From positions 32,097 through 96,096 of the forward strand of contig NZ_JAHFUW010000011.1 in assembly GCF_023264855.1 (NCBI RefSeq): a DNA stretch of 64,000 nucleotides. The letters are read 5' to 3'. The position numbers and the translations under genes are program-made. The notes under the pieces were generated by a model. It did not search any database and had not been told where the DNA came from. It saw only the letters and a list, made by a program, of their open reading frames with translations. This DNA is from Herbiconiux sp. (lineage in GTDB: Bacteria; Actinomycetota; Actinomycetes; Actinomycetales; Microbacteriaceae). Shown here piece by piece: positions 43,992 through 52,506 of this stretch (the stretch's first letter is position 1; every line of letters starts with the position of its first letter).

Positions 43992-44207
43992 TTAGAAGCG
44001 CGCGTCGTCAGGCAAGGGGTGACTGTCGCCGACGGATCGAAAGGCCGATCGTCTCGGTGCCGATCAGAAGGGCGCGTCGTCAGGTAGGGAGTGGCTTTCG
44101 CCGACCGGTTGGAAGACCAACCGTTCCGGAGGTGCTTAGAAGGGCGCGTCGTCAGGCAAGGGGTGACTGTCGCCGACGGGCCGAGAAGCCGATCGTTTCG
44201 GTGGTGG
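43992..44207. repeat. Three tandem 72-bp units, each encoding the C-terminal tail and stop codon of the adjacent DUF222-HNH gene
   Basis: Units 43992-44063, 44064-44135, 44136-44207; core TTAGAAGGGCGCGTCGTCAGGCAAGGGGTGACTGTCGCCGACGG; on the minus strand each ends SHxLPDDAxF-stop. Confidence 0.9.
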
Positions 44208-45521
44208 TTCAGAGCCCGAGCTCGGTGATGGTTCGAGGCGGGGGCTCGGTGGTGACTCAGGCCAGGGTGGGTGTGCGGGGTTCGCGGGCTCGGTGATGTG
44301 CACTCGTCCGATCGGGGACGTCCATTGCAGCTCGCGGCCGGGCAACGCGTTCACTGTCCAATCGGATTCGTGCTTCAAGTGGTGATGCTTCGAGCACAGG
44401 CTCGCGAGGTTGGCGTGGGAGGTGTCGCCGCCTTCTGCCCAGGCGTGGACGTGGTCGAGTTCGCAGCGTTGTGCCCGACGTCGGCAGCCCGGGAACCGGC
44501 AGGTCTCATCCTCAATCGTGAGCGCCAACCGCAGATCAGCGGGGATGCGGTAGCTTTCCCGCCCGACGGAGAGGGCGTGGCCGGTGATGGGGTCGGTCAG
44601 CCACCGGGTCACGCTCGGTGCGTCTGCGGTCAGGCGGCGGGCCGTCACGGGGTCGATCGGCCCATACCCGTGCAGTTCGGCGGGCTCCTCCGTGTGGCCC
44701 AGAAGGGACAGTGCCGGGACGGTGAGGATCACCTGCGGGCGGACACTCCGCGCCGCGGTAGCAAGGTCCCCGTCGGGGTCTAGGAGTAGGGCGATTGCCG
44801 CGTCGCAACGGCGCTGGGCGTGGGTGCGGGGCTCGTCGGGGCCGCGCTGGGAGCGGGCGATCTGGTCGAGCTTGTCATCGATCGCGATCGCCTCCGCGGC
44901 CGGCAGCAGCACGCTCAGCTGCGCCATCCCGTCCGCCGCCGGATCCACCCACACACCCCGACGAGCAAGAGCTTCCACGTGTCGCTTACGGGGCGTCTCG
45001 GGGTGGACCCGTTCGCGGTAGATCCGGGCGCGCTGGGTGAACTGCGCCACCGTCAACCGCGCCGCAGCCGGCAGCAACGCCGCCTCGAACTCCCCATGCG
45101 CCTCCACCGGGACCGTCGAGCACTGCGCCACCATCACATGCGCATGCCGACCCGTGATCTCCCCAGCCTGCAAAGCAGCCAACGTCAACGGCAACGACGT
45201 GACGAGGGTCTCGGCATCCGTCACCATGCTGCCCACCGTGCACTCCGGAACACGCAGCGTCGTACCGACCTCAGCAACCAGCAGACGCTTCTCGTCTTCC
45301 GTGTGAGCGAACCCACACACCGCCGACTCCTCCGCATCCAGCCCCAGGGTGCGCCCTCGAGCACGACGCGACAACCGGGCGACCGCCACCAACTTGTCTG
45401 CCTCGAGCGACGCCTGCCGTCGGGTGATGTCGTGGACGTAATCGAGATCGGCATCGAAGGCGGCGCGCGCGTCGAATTGACGCCGGGGCCCGGCATCCGT
45501 CGCATCCACCATCCCTATCAT
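44136..45521 (-). CDS. DUF222 / HNH endonuclease (13E12 repeat family-like)
   Basis: DUF222-type N-terminal region and C-terminal HNH CRFPGCRRRAQRCELDHVHAWAEGGDTSHANLASLCSKHHHLKHESDW. Confidence 0.93.
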   Translation of the reverse strand: MIGMVDATDAGPRRQFDARAAFDADLDYVHDITRRQASLEADKLVAVARLSRRARGRTLGLDAEESAVCGFAHTEDEKRLLVAEVGTTLRVPECTVGSMVTDAETLVTSLPLTLAALQAGEITGRHAHVMVAQCSTVPVEAHGEFEAALLPAAARLTVAQFTQRARIYRERVHPETPRKRHVEALARRGVWVDPAADGMAQLSVLLPAAEAIAIDDKLDQIARSQRGPDEPRTHAQRRCDAAIALLLDPDGDLATAARSVRPQVILTVPALSLLGHTEEPAELHGYGPIDPVTARRLTADAPSVTRWLTDPITGHALSVGRESYRIPADLRLALTIEDETCRFPGCRRRAQRCELDHVHAWAEGGDTSHANLASLCSKHHHLKHESDWTVNALPGRELQWTSPIGRVHITEPANPAHPPWPESPPSPRLEPSPSSGSEPPPKRSASRPVGDSHPLPDDAPF

Positions 45522-45567
45522 GAGATTAATTCAATCAGCGACCACCGACATCGAGGCCTTGGAAGCC

Positions 45568-45722
45568 GTCGGGACTGCCGCGCGCTCCGCGCTTGCCCTC
45601 GATGGATGGGGTCCAGCCACGCGCATCCGTCGCCAATCAAGGACGATGACGACAAGGCAACCGACCCCGACAACCCGGCCACACCCATCGAGGGCAAGCG
45701 CGAAGCGCGCGGCAGCCCCGAC
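45568..45722. repeat. 155-bp inverted-repeat element (MITE-like or structured RNA candidate)
   Basis: 38-bp arms at 45568-45605 and 45685-45722, 36/38 matching, 79-bp loop. Confidence 0.85.
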
Positions 45723-45773
45723 GACAACCGTGATGGCCATGCAGCCACCCGTGACCCCTGTCAAAGTTGAACC

Positions 45774-46271
45774 ATGCCCACCGTCGAGTCCCGCTGCGTC
45801 ATCCCCGTCCCCCCGCACGTCGCGTTCGCCGTCTCGCAGACCACAGGTGACATCCGCCTCCGCTGGGACCCGTTCATCCGCAGCCAGCACCTCCTCGACG
45901 GCGCCACGGTCCCCGCCAAGGGCGTGCGCACCTTCACCCAGCAGCGTTTCGGGTTCCGCATGGAGAGCGAATACGTCTCCTACAACCCGCCCTTCAACGT
46001 GGGGATGAAGATGACGAAGGGCTCTTGGTTCTTCGAGCGGCTCGCCGGCGGATGGCGTTTCACGCCGCTGGAGGGCGACCCCGGCAGCACGGTCGCCGTC
46101 TGGCGCTACAACTTCGCCTGCAAGCCCCGCTGGCTGGCTCCCCTGGCCGAACGGATCGGCGCCTTCGTGCTGCAGCGGGACATCGACCGTCGCATCCGGG
46201 GGTTCGCTCGCGGCTGCGAGGATCCCGTGGTGCGGGCGCACATCGATCAGACACCTGGCACGACGCCGTGA
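45774..46271 (+). CDS. SRPBCC family protein
   Basis: VESRCVIPVPPHVAFAVSQTTGDIRLRWDPFI...FFERLAGGWRFTPLEGDPGSTVAVWRYNFACKPRWLAPLAERI. Confidence 0.85.
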   Translation: MPTVESRCVIPVPPHVAFAVSQTTGDIRLRWDPFIRSQHLLDGATVPAKGVRTFTQQRFGFRMESEYVSYNPPFNVGMKMTKGSWFFERLAGGWRFTPLEGDPGSTVAVWRYNFACKPRWLAPLAERIGAFVLQRDIDRRIRGFARGCEDPVVRAHIDQTPGTTP

Positions 46272-46356
46272 TCCGCCGCTCTCGGCCCGGAGACGAGGGC
46301 TCGGGTCGAGAGCGACGGACGGGCGAGGCGTGTCGACGATGAAGCGGGAACCGGAC

Positions 46357-46635
46357 TCAGCGGTTGACGGCGCGGCGACCAGAGACGCGGGTCCAGATGA
46401 GCAGCACGATGATCGCGCCGATGATCGAACCGATGATGCCGGCCGGCTGGAAGAAGCCGTCCATCGGGTCGTGCTGGAAGATCAGGAAGCCGAGGAAGCC
46501 GCCCACGAACGATCCGACGATGCCGAGCAGGATGGTCATCGGAATGGAGAGGTTCTGCTTTCCCGGAACGATGAGGCGTGCCAGTGCACCGGCGATGATG
46601 CCGATGACGATGAGGCTGATGATGAGACCGATCAT
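46357..46635 (-). CDS. GlsB/YeaQ/YmgE family stress-response membrane protein
   Basis: MIGLIISLIVIGIIAGALARLIVPGKQNLSIPMTILLGIVGSFVGGFLG. Confidence 0.92.
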   Translation of the reverse strand: MIGLIISLIVIGIIAGALARLIVPGKQNLSIPMTILLGIVGSFVGGFLGFLIFQHDPMDGFFQPAGIIGSIIGAIIVLLIWTRVSGRRAVNR

Positions 46636-46735
46636 GATGTGAGTCCTTCGGGTTTCTCGGATGCGCCGAATGCGCATCTCGCCGCCGACCTCGGCCGGCT
46701 CTGCCCAGCGAACCACGCCCGACGGTGGGCCGGGT

Positions 46736-46749
46736 CACCCCTAGGGGTG
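46736..46749. promoter_or_regulatory. Perfect 14-bp palindrome CACCCCTAGGGGTG, candidate operator
   Basis: Lies in the divergent region 36 bp upstream of the LuxR-type regulator start. Confidence 0.45.
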
Positions 46750-46784
46750 GTCTTCACCGCCCCCACCGGGTGTACCGTCAGGAC

Positions 46785-47456
46785 ATGAGCAGCACCACGC
46801 GCAGCGAGCCCATCCGGGTGGCCCTCGTCGACGACTACGACGTGGTGCTGGCCGGGCTCGCCCACATGTTCGACCGCTATCGCGACCGCATCCTGGTGTG
46901 CGAGATCGATGCGAACGCCGCTCTCGACGACCAGGTCGACATCGTCTTGTACGACTCCTTCGCGCAACCCGAGTCCGATCAGCAGGAGCTCAGCGCCCTG
47001 GTGCGCAATCCGCGCGCCCGCCGCGTCGTGGTCTACACCTGGAACTTCCACCCCGAGCTCGTGCAGAGCGCTCGGCAGCAGGGTATCCACGGCTACCTCT
47101 CCAAGACCCTCGCGGCGCGCGACCTCGTCGCGGCCCTGGAAGCGGTGCACGCGGGAGACACCGTCGTGAGCACACCGCCCCGGCGATCCGGCAGCGCCCT
47201 CGGGCTCGACTGGCCGGGCCGGCACGAGGGCCTGACCGACCGCGAATCCGAGATCCTCGCTCTCATCACGCAGGGCAAGAGCAACGCGGAGGTCGCGACG
47301 CTCACCTATCTGAGCCCGAACACCGTCAAGACCTACATCCGCGCCATCTACGGCAAGATCGACGCGAAGAGCCGCACCCAGGCCGTGCTGTGGGGCATCG
47401 CGCACGGCTTCGCGCCCGACCACCACCGCATCGACCACTGGCTCGGCGGGCCGTAG
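46785..47456 (+). CDS. Orphan LuxR-type response regulator
   Basis: IRVALVDDYDVVLAGLAHMF receiver; HTH LTDRESEILALITQGKSNAEVATLTYLSPNTVKTYIRAIYGKI. Confidence 0.9.
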   Translation: MSSTTRSEPIRVALVDDYDVVLAGLAHMFDRYRDRILVCEIDANAALDDQVDIVLYDSFAQPESDQQELSALVRNPRARRVVVYTWNFHPELVQSARQQGIHGYLSKTLAARDLVAALEAVHAGDTVVSTPPRRSGSALGLDWPGRHEGLTDRESEILALITQGKSNAEVATLTYLSPNTVKTYIRAIYGKIDAKSRTQAVLWGIAHGFAPDHHRIDHWLGGP

Positions 47457-47503
47457 GTTCTGCACCTAGGCCCTAGGCCAGGCACGGCCGGACGCGACCT
47501 CTC

Positions 47504-47812
47504 TCAGGACTCTTCGATGTCGGAGAACAGGATGCGCACCCCGCCGGTCGCGAGGCCGAAGATGCTCGGGAAGAGCGCACCTGCCTCCGCGGTGGTCACG
47601 GCCGCGCTGGCGGCGTCGTAGTCGGTGAAGTAGAGGTCGATCTGGCGGTAGGCGGGCGTCGGCGAACCGTCCTCCTTCGGCCACACCTTCGCCGTCTCGA
47701 TGCGCTGCAGGCCCGGAAGCGCCTTGGCCAGAGTGACCTGCTCGGGGTACGCGGCCTCGAACGCGTCGGGATCGGCGGGGTTGTCGTAGATGACGGTGAT
47801 CTTGGTGGGCAT
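47504..47812 (-). CDS. EthD family protein
   Basis: ITVIYDNPADPDAFEAAYPEQVTLAKALPGLQRIETAKVW. Confidence 0.85.
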   Translation of the reverse strand: MPTKITVIYDNPADPDAFEAAYPEQVTLAKALPGLQRIETAKVWPKEDGSPTPAYRQIDLYFTDYDAASAAVTTAEAGALFPSIFGLATGGVRILFSDIEES

Positions 47813-47860
47813 GGCGTTCCCTCTCGTCGAGCGGCACCCGGTGGGCGCACGCCTCGAACG

Positions 47861-48187
47861 TTACGCCGTGACCAGTGACACGATCAACAGCACGAGCAAC
47901 ACGCCCAAAGACGCCAGGCTCACCCGGAACGCCGTCCCCCGGTTCCGGCGCGGGAAGGCGAGCGGCAGCAACAGCGCCGTGACGAAACCGGCCACGACGG
48001 CCAGCACCGTGCCGAAGATCAGCCCGTAGCCGTGCAGGTCGCCATCCGTCAGCCCGAAGCGGCTGCTGACCGCCATCCAGGCCGAGAGCACGAACACCGC
48101 CCCGACCGCGGCGGCGGCCACACCCGCGACGATCCGCCCGGCGAGAGCGAGGCCCTTCGCCGGGGATCGAGTTTCGGATGCCGTCAT
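47861..48187 (-). CDS. Small membrane protein of unknown function
   Basis: 108 aa, three hydrophobic helices. Confidence 0.65.
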   Translation of the reverse strand: MTASETRSPAKGLALAGRIVAGVAAAAVGAVFVLSAWMAVSSRFGLTDGDLHGYGLIFGTVLAVVAGFVTALLLPLAFPRRNRGTAFRVSLASLGVLLVLLIVSLVTA

Positions 48188-48213
48188 GCAGCCACTCTAC
48201 GGGCCGTGATCAC

Positions 48214-48247
48214 CGCCGGCCCAGGGGCGGGGGACCCTGGGCCGGCG
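48214..48247 (-). terminator. Hairpin terminator downstream of the iron-containing dehydrogenase gene
   Basis: 13-bp perfect arms CGCCGGCCCAGGG/CCCTGGGCCGGCG with 8-nt loop. Confidence 0.7.
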
Positions 48248-48252
48248 ATGGG

Positions 48253-49401
48253 TCAGTGGTGGATCACGTACGCGATCGGCTCCGGCAGCTTCGCCTCCGC
48301 CCGCACGCGGCGGGCCAGGCGTTCGATCGACTTCAGGGCCGCCACCACCTCGACCGGCCGCACCTCGAAAGGCATCGCGTGGATGGTCTCGCCCGGCACC
48401 GTCGCGAGCTCCGCGACCTGGGCGAGCTCGGGCGAATCCGCGTCGAGCCCGATCTCGGTGAGCGTGGTCGGCAGGCCGACCCGGGTGGTGAACTCGATGA
48501 AGTCACGGATGTCGGCGGTCGGGGCCCCCTCCATCACCAGCTGGGTGATCGAGCCGATGTTCACCTTCTGGCCGTGCGCCAGTCCGTGCGTCTGGGGCGC
48601 TGCGGTGAGCCCGTTGTGGATGGCGTGCGCCGCCGCGAGTCCGCCCGACTCGAAGCCGAGGCCCGAGAGCAGGGTGTTCGCCTCGATGACCTTCTCCACC
48701 GCGGGGGTCACCACGTGGTCGCGCACGGCGTCGAGGGCCGGCAGCGCGTTCTCCCAGAGCACGTCCCAGCTGAGCCGGGCCAGTGCGGTGCCGGTCTCGG
48801 TGGGCAACCCGCCCGCCATCGTGTTCGAGTTCGACCGCGACGTCGCCCGGGCCTCCAGCCAGGTCGCCAGCGCATCGCCGACCCCGGCCGCGAGGAAGGC
48901 CGCCGGCGCATTGGCCACCAGCTGCGAGTCCACCAGCACGAGGTCGGGGTTGCGCGGGAAGAACCGGTACTCCTCGAACGCGCCGTCCTCGGTGTAGATG
49001 ACCGCGAGGGCCGAGGTCGGCGCATCCGTCGACGCCACCGAGGGCACGGTGACCCAGCGGATGCCCGCCAGGAAGCCCGCCGACTTCACCGCGTCGATCG
49101 TGCTGCCGCCGCCGAGGGCCACCACGACGTCGGCACCGGCATCCGCGATGACGCCGACCAGGCGGTCGATCTCGCCGGAGGTCGGGATGCCGTTGAACTT
49201 CTCCCGGCGCACGGGCAGGCCGGATGCGGCCAGCGAGGCCTCGACGTCGTGACCGACGAAGCCCCACACCACGTCGTCGGCCACCAGAAGCGGCGTCGAA
49301 CCGATCGGGGCGAGGTACTCCCCCAGTTTCGTGATGGCTCCGGGGCCCTGCACGTAGCGGCCGGGACTGATCACCGTGCGGATGGGAAGGCTGGTGGACA
49401 T
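48253..49401 (-). CDS. Iron-containing alcohol dehydrogenase (glycerol dehydrogenase-like)
   Basis: DVVVALGGGSTIDAVKSAGFLAGIRWVTVPSVASTDAPTSALAVIY, GLAHGQKVNIG. Confidence 0.9.
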   Translation of the reverse strand: MSTSLPIRTVISPGRYVQGPGAITKLGEYLAPIGSTPLLVADDVVWGFVGHDVEASLAASGLPVRREKFNGIPTSGEIDRLVGVIADAGADVVVALGGGSTIDAVKSAGFLAGIRWVTVPSVASTDAPTSALAVIYTEDGAFEEYRFFPRNPDLVLVDSQLVANAPAAFLAAGVGDALATWLEARATSRSNSNTMAGGLPTETGTALARLSWDVLWENALPALDAVRDHVVTPAVEKVIEANTLLSGLGFESGGLAAAHAIHNGLTAAPQTHGLAHGQKVNIGSITQLVMEGAPTADIRDFIEFTTRVGLPTTLTEIGLDADSPELAQVAELATVPGETIHAMPFEVRPVEVVAALKSIERLARRVRAEAKLPEPIAYVIHH

Positions 49402-49437
49402 GTCGTTCTCCTGACGTCGTTGTCGGGTGGTGGGTGG

Positions 49438-50478
49438 TTAGGGGATCAGGATGGCGCGCCCGCGCACGCGGCCGGCATCCAGGTCGTCGATGGCCTGCTG
49501 GAAGTCGTCGAGCGCGTACGTGGCGGTGTGCAGCGTGACGAGCCCTCGCGCGGCCAGCACCATCAGCTCGGTGAGGTCGTTGTAGCTGCCCACCAGGTTG
49601 CCGATGAAGTTGATCTCGTTCGAGATGATGTCGATCGTGGGGATGTCGATGTTCTCGCCGTAGCCCACCACGAAGAAGTCGCCGGCCTGGCGCAGCATCT
49701 GCACGCCCTCAGAGGTGGATCCGCCCTCGCCGACGAAGTCGACCACGACCTCCGCTCCGTAGCCGTCGGTGAGCTCCAGAACGCGCGTCACGTGCGAGCC
49801 GTCGGCAGATGCCACCACCGTGTGGTCGGCGCCGAGCGAGGCGGCCAGCTCGAGCGCGGCCGGATTGCGGTCGACCACGATCAGTTCGGAGGCCGTGAGT
49901 GCCTTCAGCACCTGGATGCCGATGTGCCCGAGGCCGCCCGCCCCGATGATCACGCAGCGATCGGCCGGCCGGAGCTTGCGCGCGGCCTTCGCCGCCGCGT
50001 GGTAGGCCGTGAGTCCGGCGTCGGCGAGAGCGGCGACTTCCGCAGGTTCGAGCGAATCGGCGATGCGCACCACGCTACGGGCGCTGGTCTTGAGGAACTC
50101 GGCGTATCCGCCATGGGTGTCGATTCCCGGGAACGCGCTCTGCGTGCAGTGCACGTCGTCGCCCAGCCGGCACGCCCGGCAGAGCCCGCAGGTGATCAGC
50201 GGATGCACGATCACCTTGTCGCCGACCGCCACGTTCGTGACGGCACTGCCGATCGCATCCACCCAGCCCGCGTTCTCGTGCCCGATCGTGTACGGCAGTG
50301 CTACTCCGGACTTCTGTTCCCACTGCCCCTCGAGGATGTGCAGGTCGGTGCGGCAGACGCCGGCGCCGCCGATCCGTACGATCACGTCGAACGGCCCGGT
50401 CACCTCCGGCTTCGGGATCTCGGTCAGCTGCAGGTCTTGGTGGTAGCCCACCACCTGCACGGCTCTCATGGTGCTCAT
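49438..50478 (-). CDS. NAD(P)-dependent zinc alcohol dehydrogenase
   Basis: VCRTDLHILEGQWEQKSGVALPYTIGHENAGWVDAIG, CGLCRACRLGDDVHC, GAGGLGHIGIQVLKAL. Confidence 0.94.
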   Translation of the reverse strand: MSTMRAVQVVGYHQDLQLTEIPKPEVTGPFDVIVRIGGAGVCRTDLHILEGQWEQKSGVALPYTIGHENAGWVDAIGSAVTNVAVGDKVIVHPLITCGLCRACRLGDDVHCTQSAFPGIDTHGGYAEFLKTSARSVVRIADSLEPAEVAALADAGLTAYHAAAKAARKLRPADRCVIIGAGGLGHIGIQVLKALTASELIVVDRNPAALELAASLGADHTVVASADGSHVTRVLELTDGYGAEVVVDFVGEGGSTSEGVQMLRQAGDFFVVGYGENIDIPTIDIISNEINFIGNLVGSYNDLTELMVLAARGLVTLHTATYALDDFQQAIDDLDAGRVRGRAILIP

Positions 50479-51281
50479 GCGACGCTCCTTCGCGTGGTTC
50501 TGATGAGGGAGGAAACGGGAAAGAAGTTCTCCTCGGGCCGCGGCGTCTGGTCGGCCTCCGAGCCGGGGTACCGGGTGGCGAGCAGGCCCCGGCAGAAGTG
50601 CGCGTTGCCGTCGAGGGAGATGCGGGTCGAGCGGGCACGGCGCAGGGCGAGGGCGGCGGAGGCCACCGGATGCGGCACCCCCCGATCGTCGACCAGCACC
50701 GGCTCCGAGTCGTCGATGCTCAGTCCGAGCGTCTGCCGCCGGCGCAGCAGCGCCTCCTTGGCGACGTCGTCGGGCAGGTCACCGAGAACCACGGATGCGA
50801 CATCCTGCTCCTCGATGTCGGACCGGGCGCGCAGCAGCGCGGTCAGCGCCCGCTCCATCGCCGCGGTGTGGGCCTTGCGCTGGAAGGTGGCGCGCAGCTC
50901 GTCGAGGTCGCTCTCGGCCTCGTGGCGGAAGGTGCCGAGGTAGCCCGCGTCGGCCGCGAGACCCCGATTGATGATGTCGGAGTCGTGGTGGTCGTCGAGT
51001 TCCACCACCACCCGCCCGGTGTCCGGCAGGGCGGTGAGCACGTCTTTCGCGTCCGACGCCATCAGGTAGGCGAAGTTGGGCGCGCAGAACGAGGTGGGCA
51101 GGCGCAGATGCACTTCGAGGCCGTCATCCGTGAACCGCACCGACCGCACGAAGCCGAGATCGGTGATGGGCTCGTCGAGCTCGGGGTCGATCACCGCGCC
51201 GAGGGCACGCAGCACGTCGTCCTCGGTGAGCACGAGCAACGCGGGGGCCTCCCCCGGCGCCGATCGGACGGCGGTGCCCAT
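50475..51281 (-). CDS. DUF59/MIP18-type iron-sulfur assembly protein (propane monooxygenase-cluster type)
   Basis: LRALGAVIDPELDEPITDLGFVRSVRFTDDGLEVHLRLPTSFCAPNFAYLMASDAKDVL; ATGA overlaps on both sides. Confidence 0.88.
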   Translation of the reverse strand: MGTAVRSAPGEAPALLVLTEDDVLRALGAVIDPELDEPITDLGFVRSVRFTDDGLEVHLRLPTSFCAPNFAYLMASDAKDVLTALPDTGRVVVELDDHHDSDIINRGLAADAGYLGTFRHEAESDLDELRATFQRKAHTAAMERALTALLRARSDIEEQDVASVVLGDLPDDVAKEALLRRRQTLGLSIDDSEPVLVDDRGVPHPVASAALALRRARSTRISLDGNAHFCRGLLATRYPGSEADQTPRPEENFFPVSSLIRTTRRSVA

Positions 51282-52324
51282 CACACGGCCGCCAGGTCGG
51301 CGCGCTCCGGCTGGCGCGGGCCGGTCGCGGTCTCGTCGGCGGCGGGGAGCTGCAGCTCGGCCGGCACCGGGATGTCGTACATCTTGGCCGCGTTCAGCCC
51401 GAGGATCTTGCGCTTCTGATCCATGGTGATCGGCGCGTACTCGGTCATGTCCTCGGGGATCTGGAAGTTCACGAAGGCCTCGATCAGCCACTTCGGGGTC
51501 CACAGCGCGTAGTCGGAGGAGAACTGGATGCGGTCCTCGCCGATCCAGTAGATGAGCTCGCCGATGATCTGCGCGAAGTAGCGCGGACGGGTGTGGATGA
51601 AGGGCATGGCCACCGCGAGGCCGCCGTGCACGTTCGGCTCCTGCGTGGCGATCCAGCAGAAGTCCTCCAGGCGCGGGAGGCCCACGTGCTCCACCACGAA
51701 GTTGAGGTCGGTGAAGTCGGTGGCGACGTGGTCGATGTCGGCCACGTCGAAGGCGTCGCGGTCGAGCGGGCGGATGGTGGGGCCCTTGTGCACGTGGATG
51801 TTCGTGATGCCGAGTTCCCGGCACAGCTCGAAGTAGCGGTAGGCCCAGGGGTCGTCGAGCTTCCAGCCGCGGGACTCGCCGTGCCACTCCGCGGTGTAGA
51901 GTTTCACGCCTTTCAGGCCGAAGCGCTCGTGGTCGGCTCTCAGCTGGTCCAGGCCCGCCTCGCCGTAGCGCGGGTCGAAGTTGTGGTTGTAGGTGAGCTT
52001 GTCGGGATGCGCCTGAGTCAGCGCCCAGGCCTCCTCGGTCTGCCCGAATCCGGTCTTGTAGAACTCGGTCAGCGCGGCCGGCTGGAAGATGGCGTGGTCG
52101 ACGATGTCGTCGGCGAAGACGTCGCGCATGAAGCGCTCGCCGCCCTGGTAGAGGTACTCCTCGTAGGGCCACTTCTCCGACTCCGGGGAGAGGTTGGCGT
52201 GGTAGTCGTAGAAGCAGTCGATGAACTGCTTGCCGTGGATGTTGCGCTGATTCTCGGGCCGCGCATCCCACAACGCCACGTGGGCGTCGACGATGAAGAA
52301 CTTCTCGCCGTCTTTGGTGTACAT
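51281..52324 (-). CDS. Amidohydrolase family protein (propane/phenol monooxygenase-cluster type)
   Basis: MYTKDGEKFFIVDAHVALWDARPENQRNIHGKQFIDCFYDYHANLSPESEKWPYEEYLYQGGERFMRD...HVHKGPTIRPLDRDAFD. Confidence 0.92.
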   Translation of the reverse strand: MYTKDGEKFFIVDAHVALWDARPENQRNIHGKQFIDCFYDYHANLSPESEKWPYEEYLYQGGERFMRDVFADDIVDHAIFQPAALTEFYKTGFGQTEEAWALTQAHPDKLTYNHNFDPRYGEAGLDQLRADHERFGLKGVKLYTAEWHGESRGWKLDDPWAYRYFELCRELGITNIHVHKGPTIRPLDRDAFDVADIDHVATDFTDLNFVVEHVGLPRLEDFCWIATQEPNVHGGLAVAMPFIHTRPRYFAQIIGELIYWIGEDRIQFSSDYALWTPKWLIEAFVNFQIPEDMTEYAPITMDQKRKILGLNAAKMYDIPVPAELQLPAADETATGPRQPERADLAAV

Positions 52325-52506
52325 GTCTGCTCCTTTGCCGCATGCGGAGGATCATCGATCCCTGCCGACGACGCTAGGCGGCATCCGCAGCCCCGTGTCC
52401 GGCGGCCGGTCTCATTGTGAGACGAGCGCAGGCGACACCGGGCTCCGGGCGACCTAGACTGGCGGCGACGGACGACGGCAACGGTGCTGCGACTGCGAAG
52501 GTGCTG

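Noticed and set aside
48178-50943. 921-aa plus-strand ORF
   Set aside because: Antisense to two clear dehydrogenase genes and the DUF59 gene
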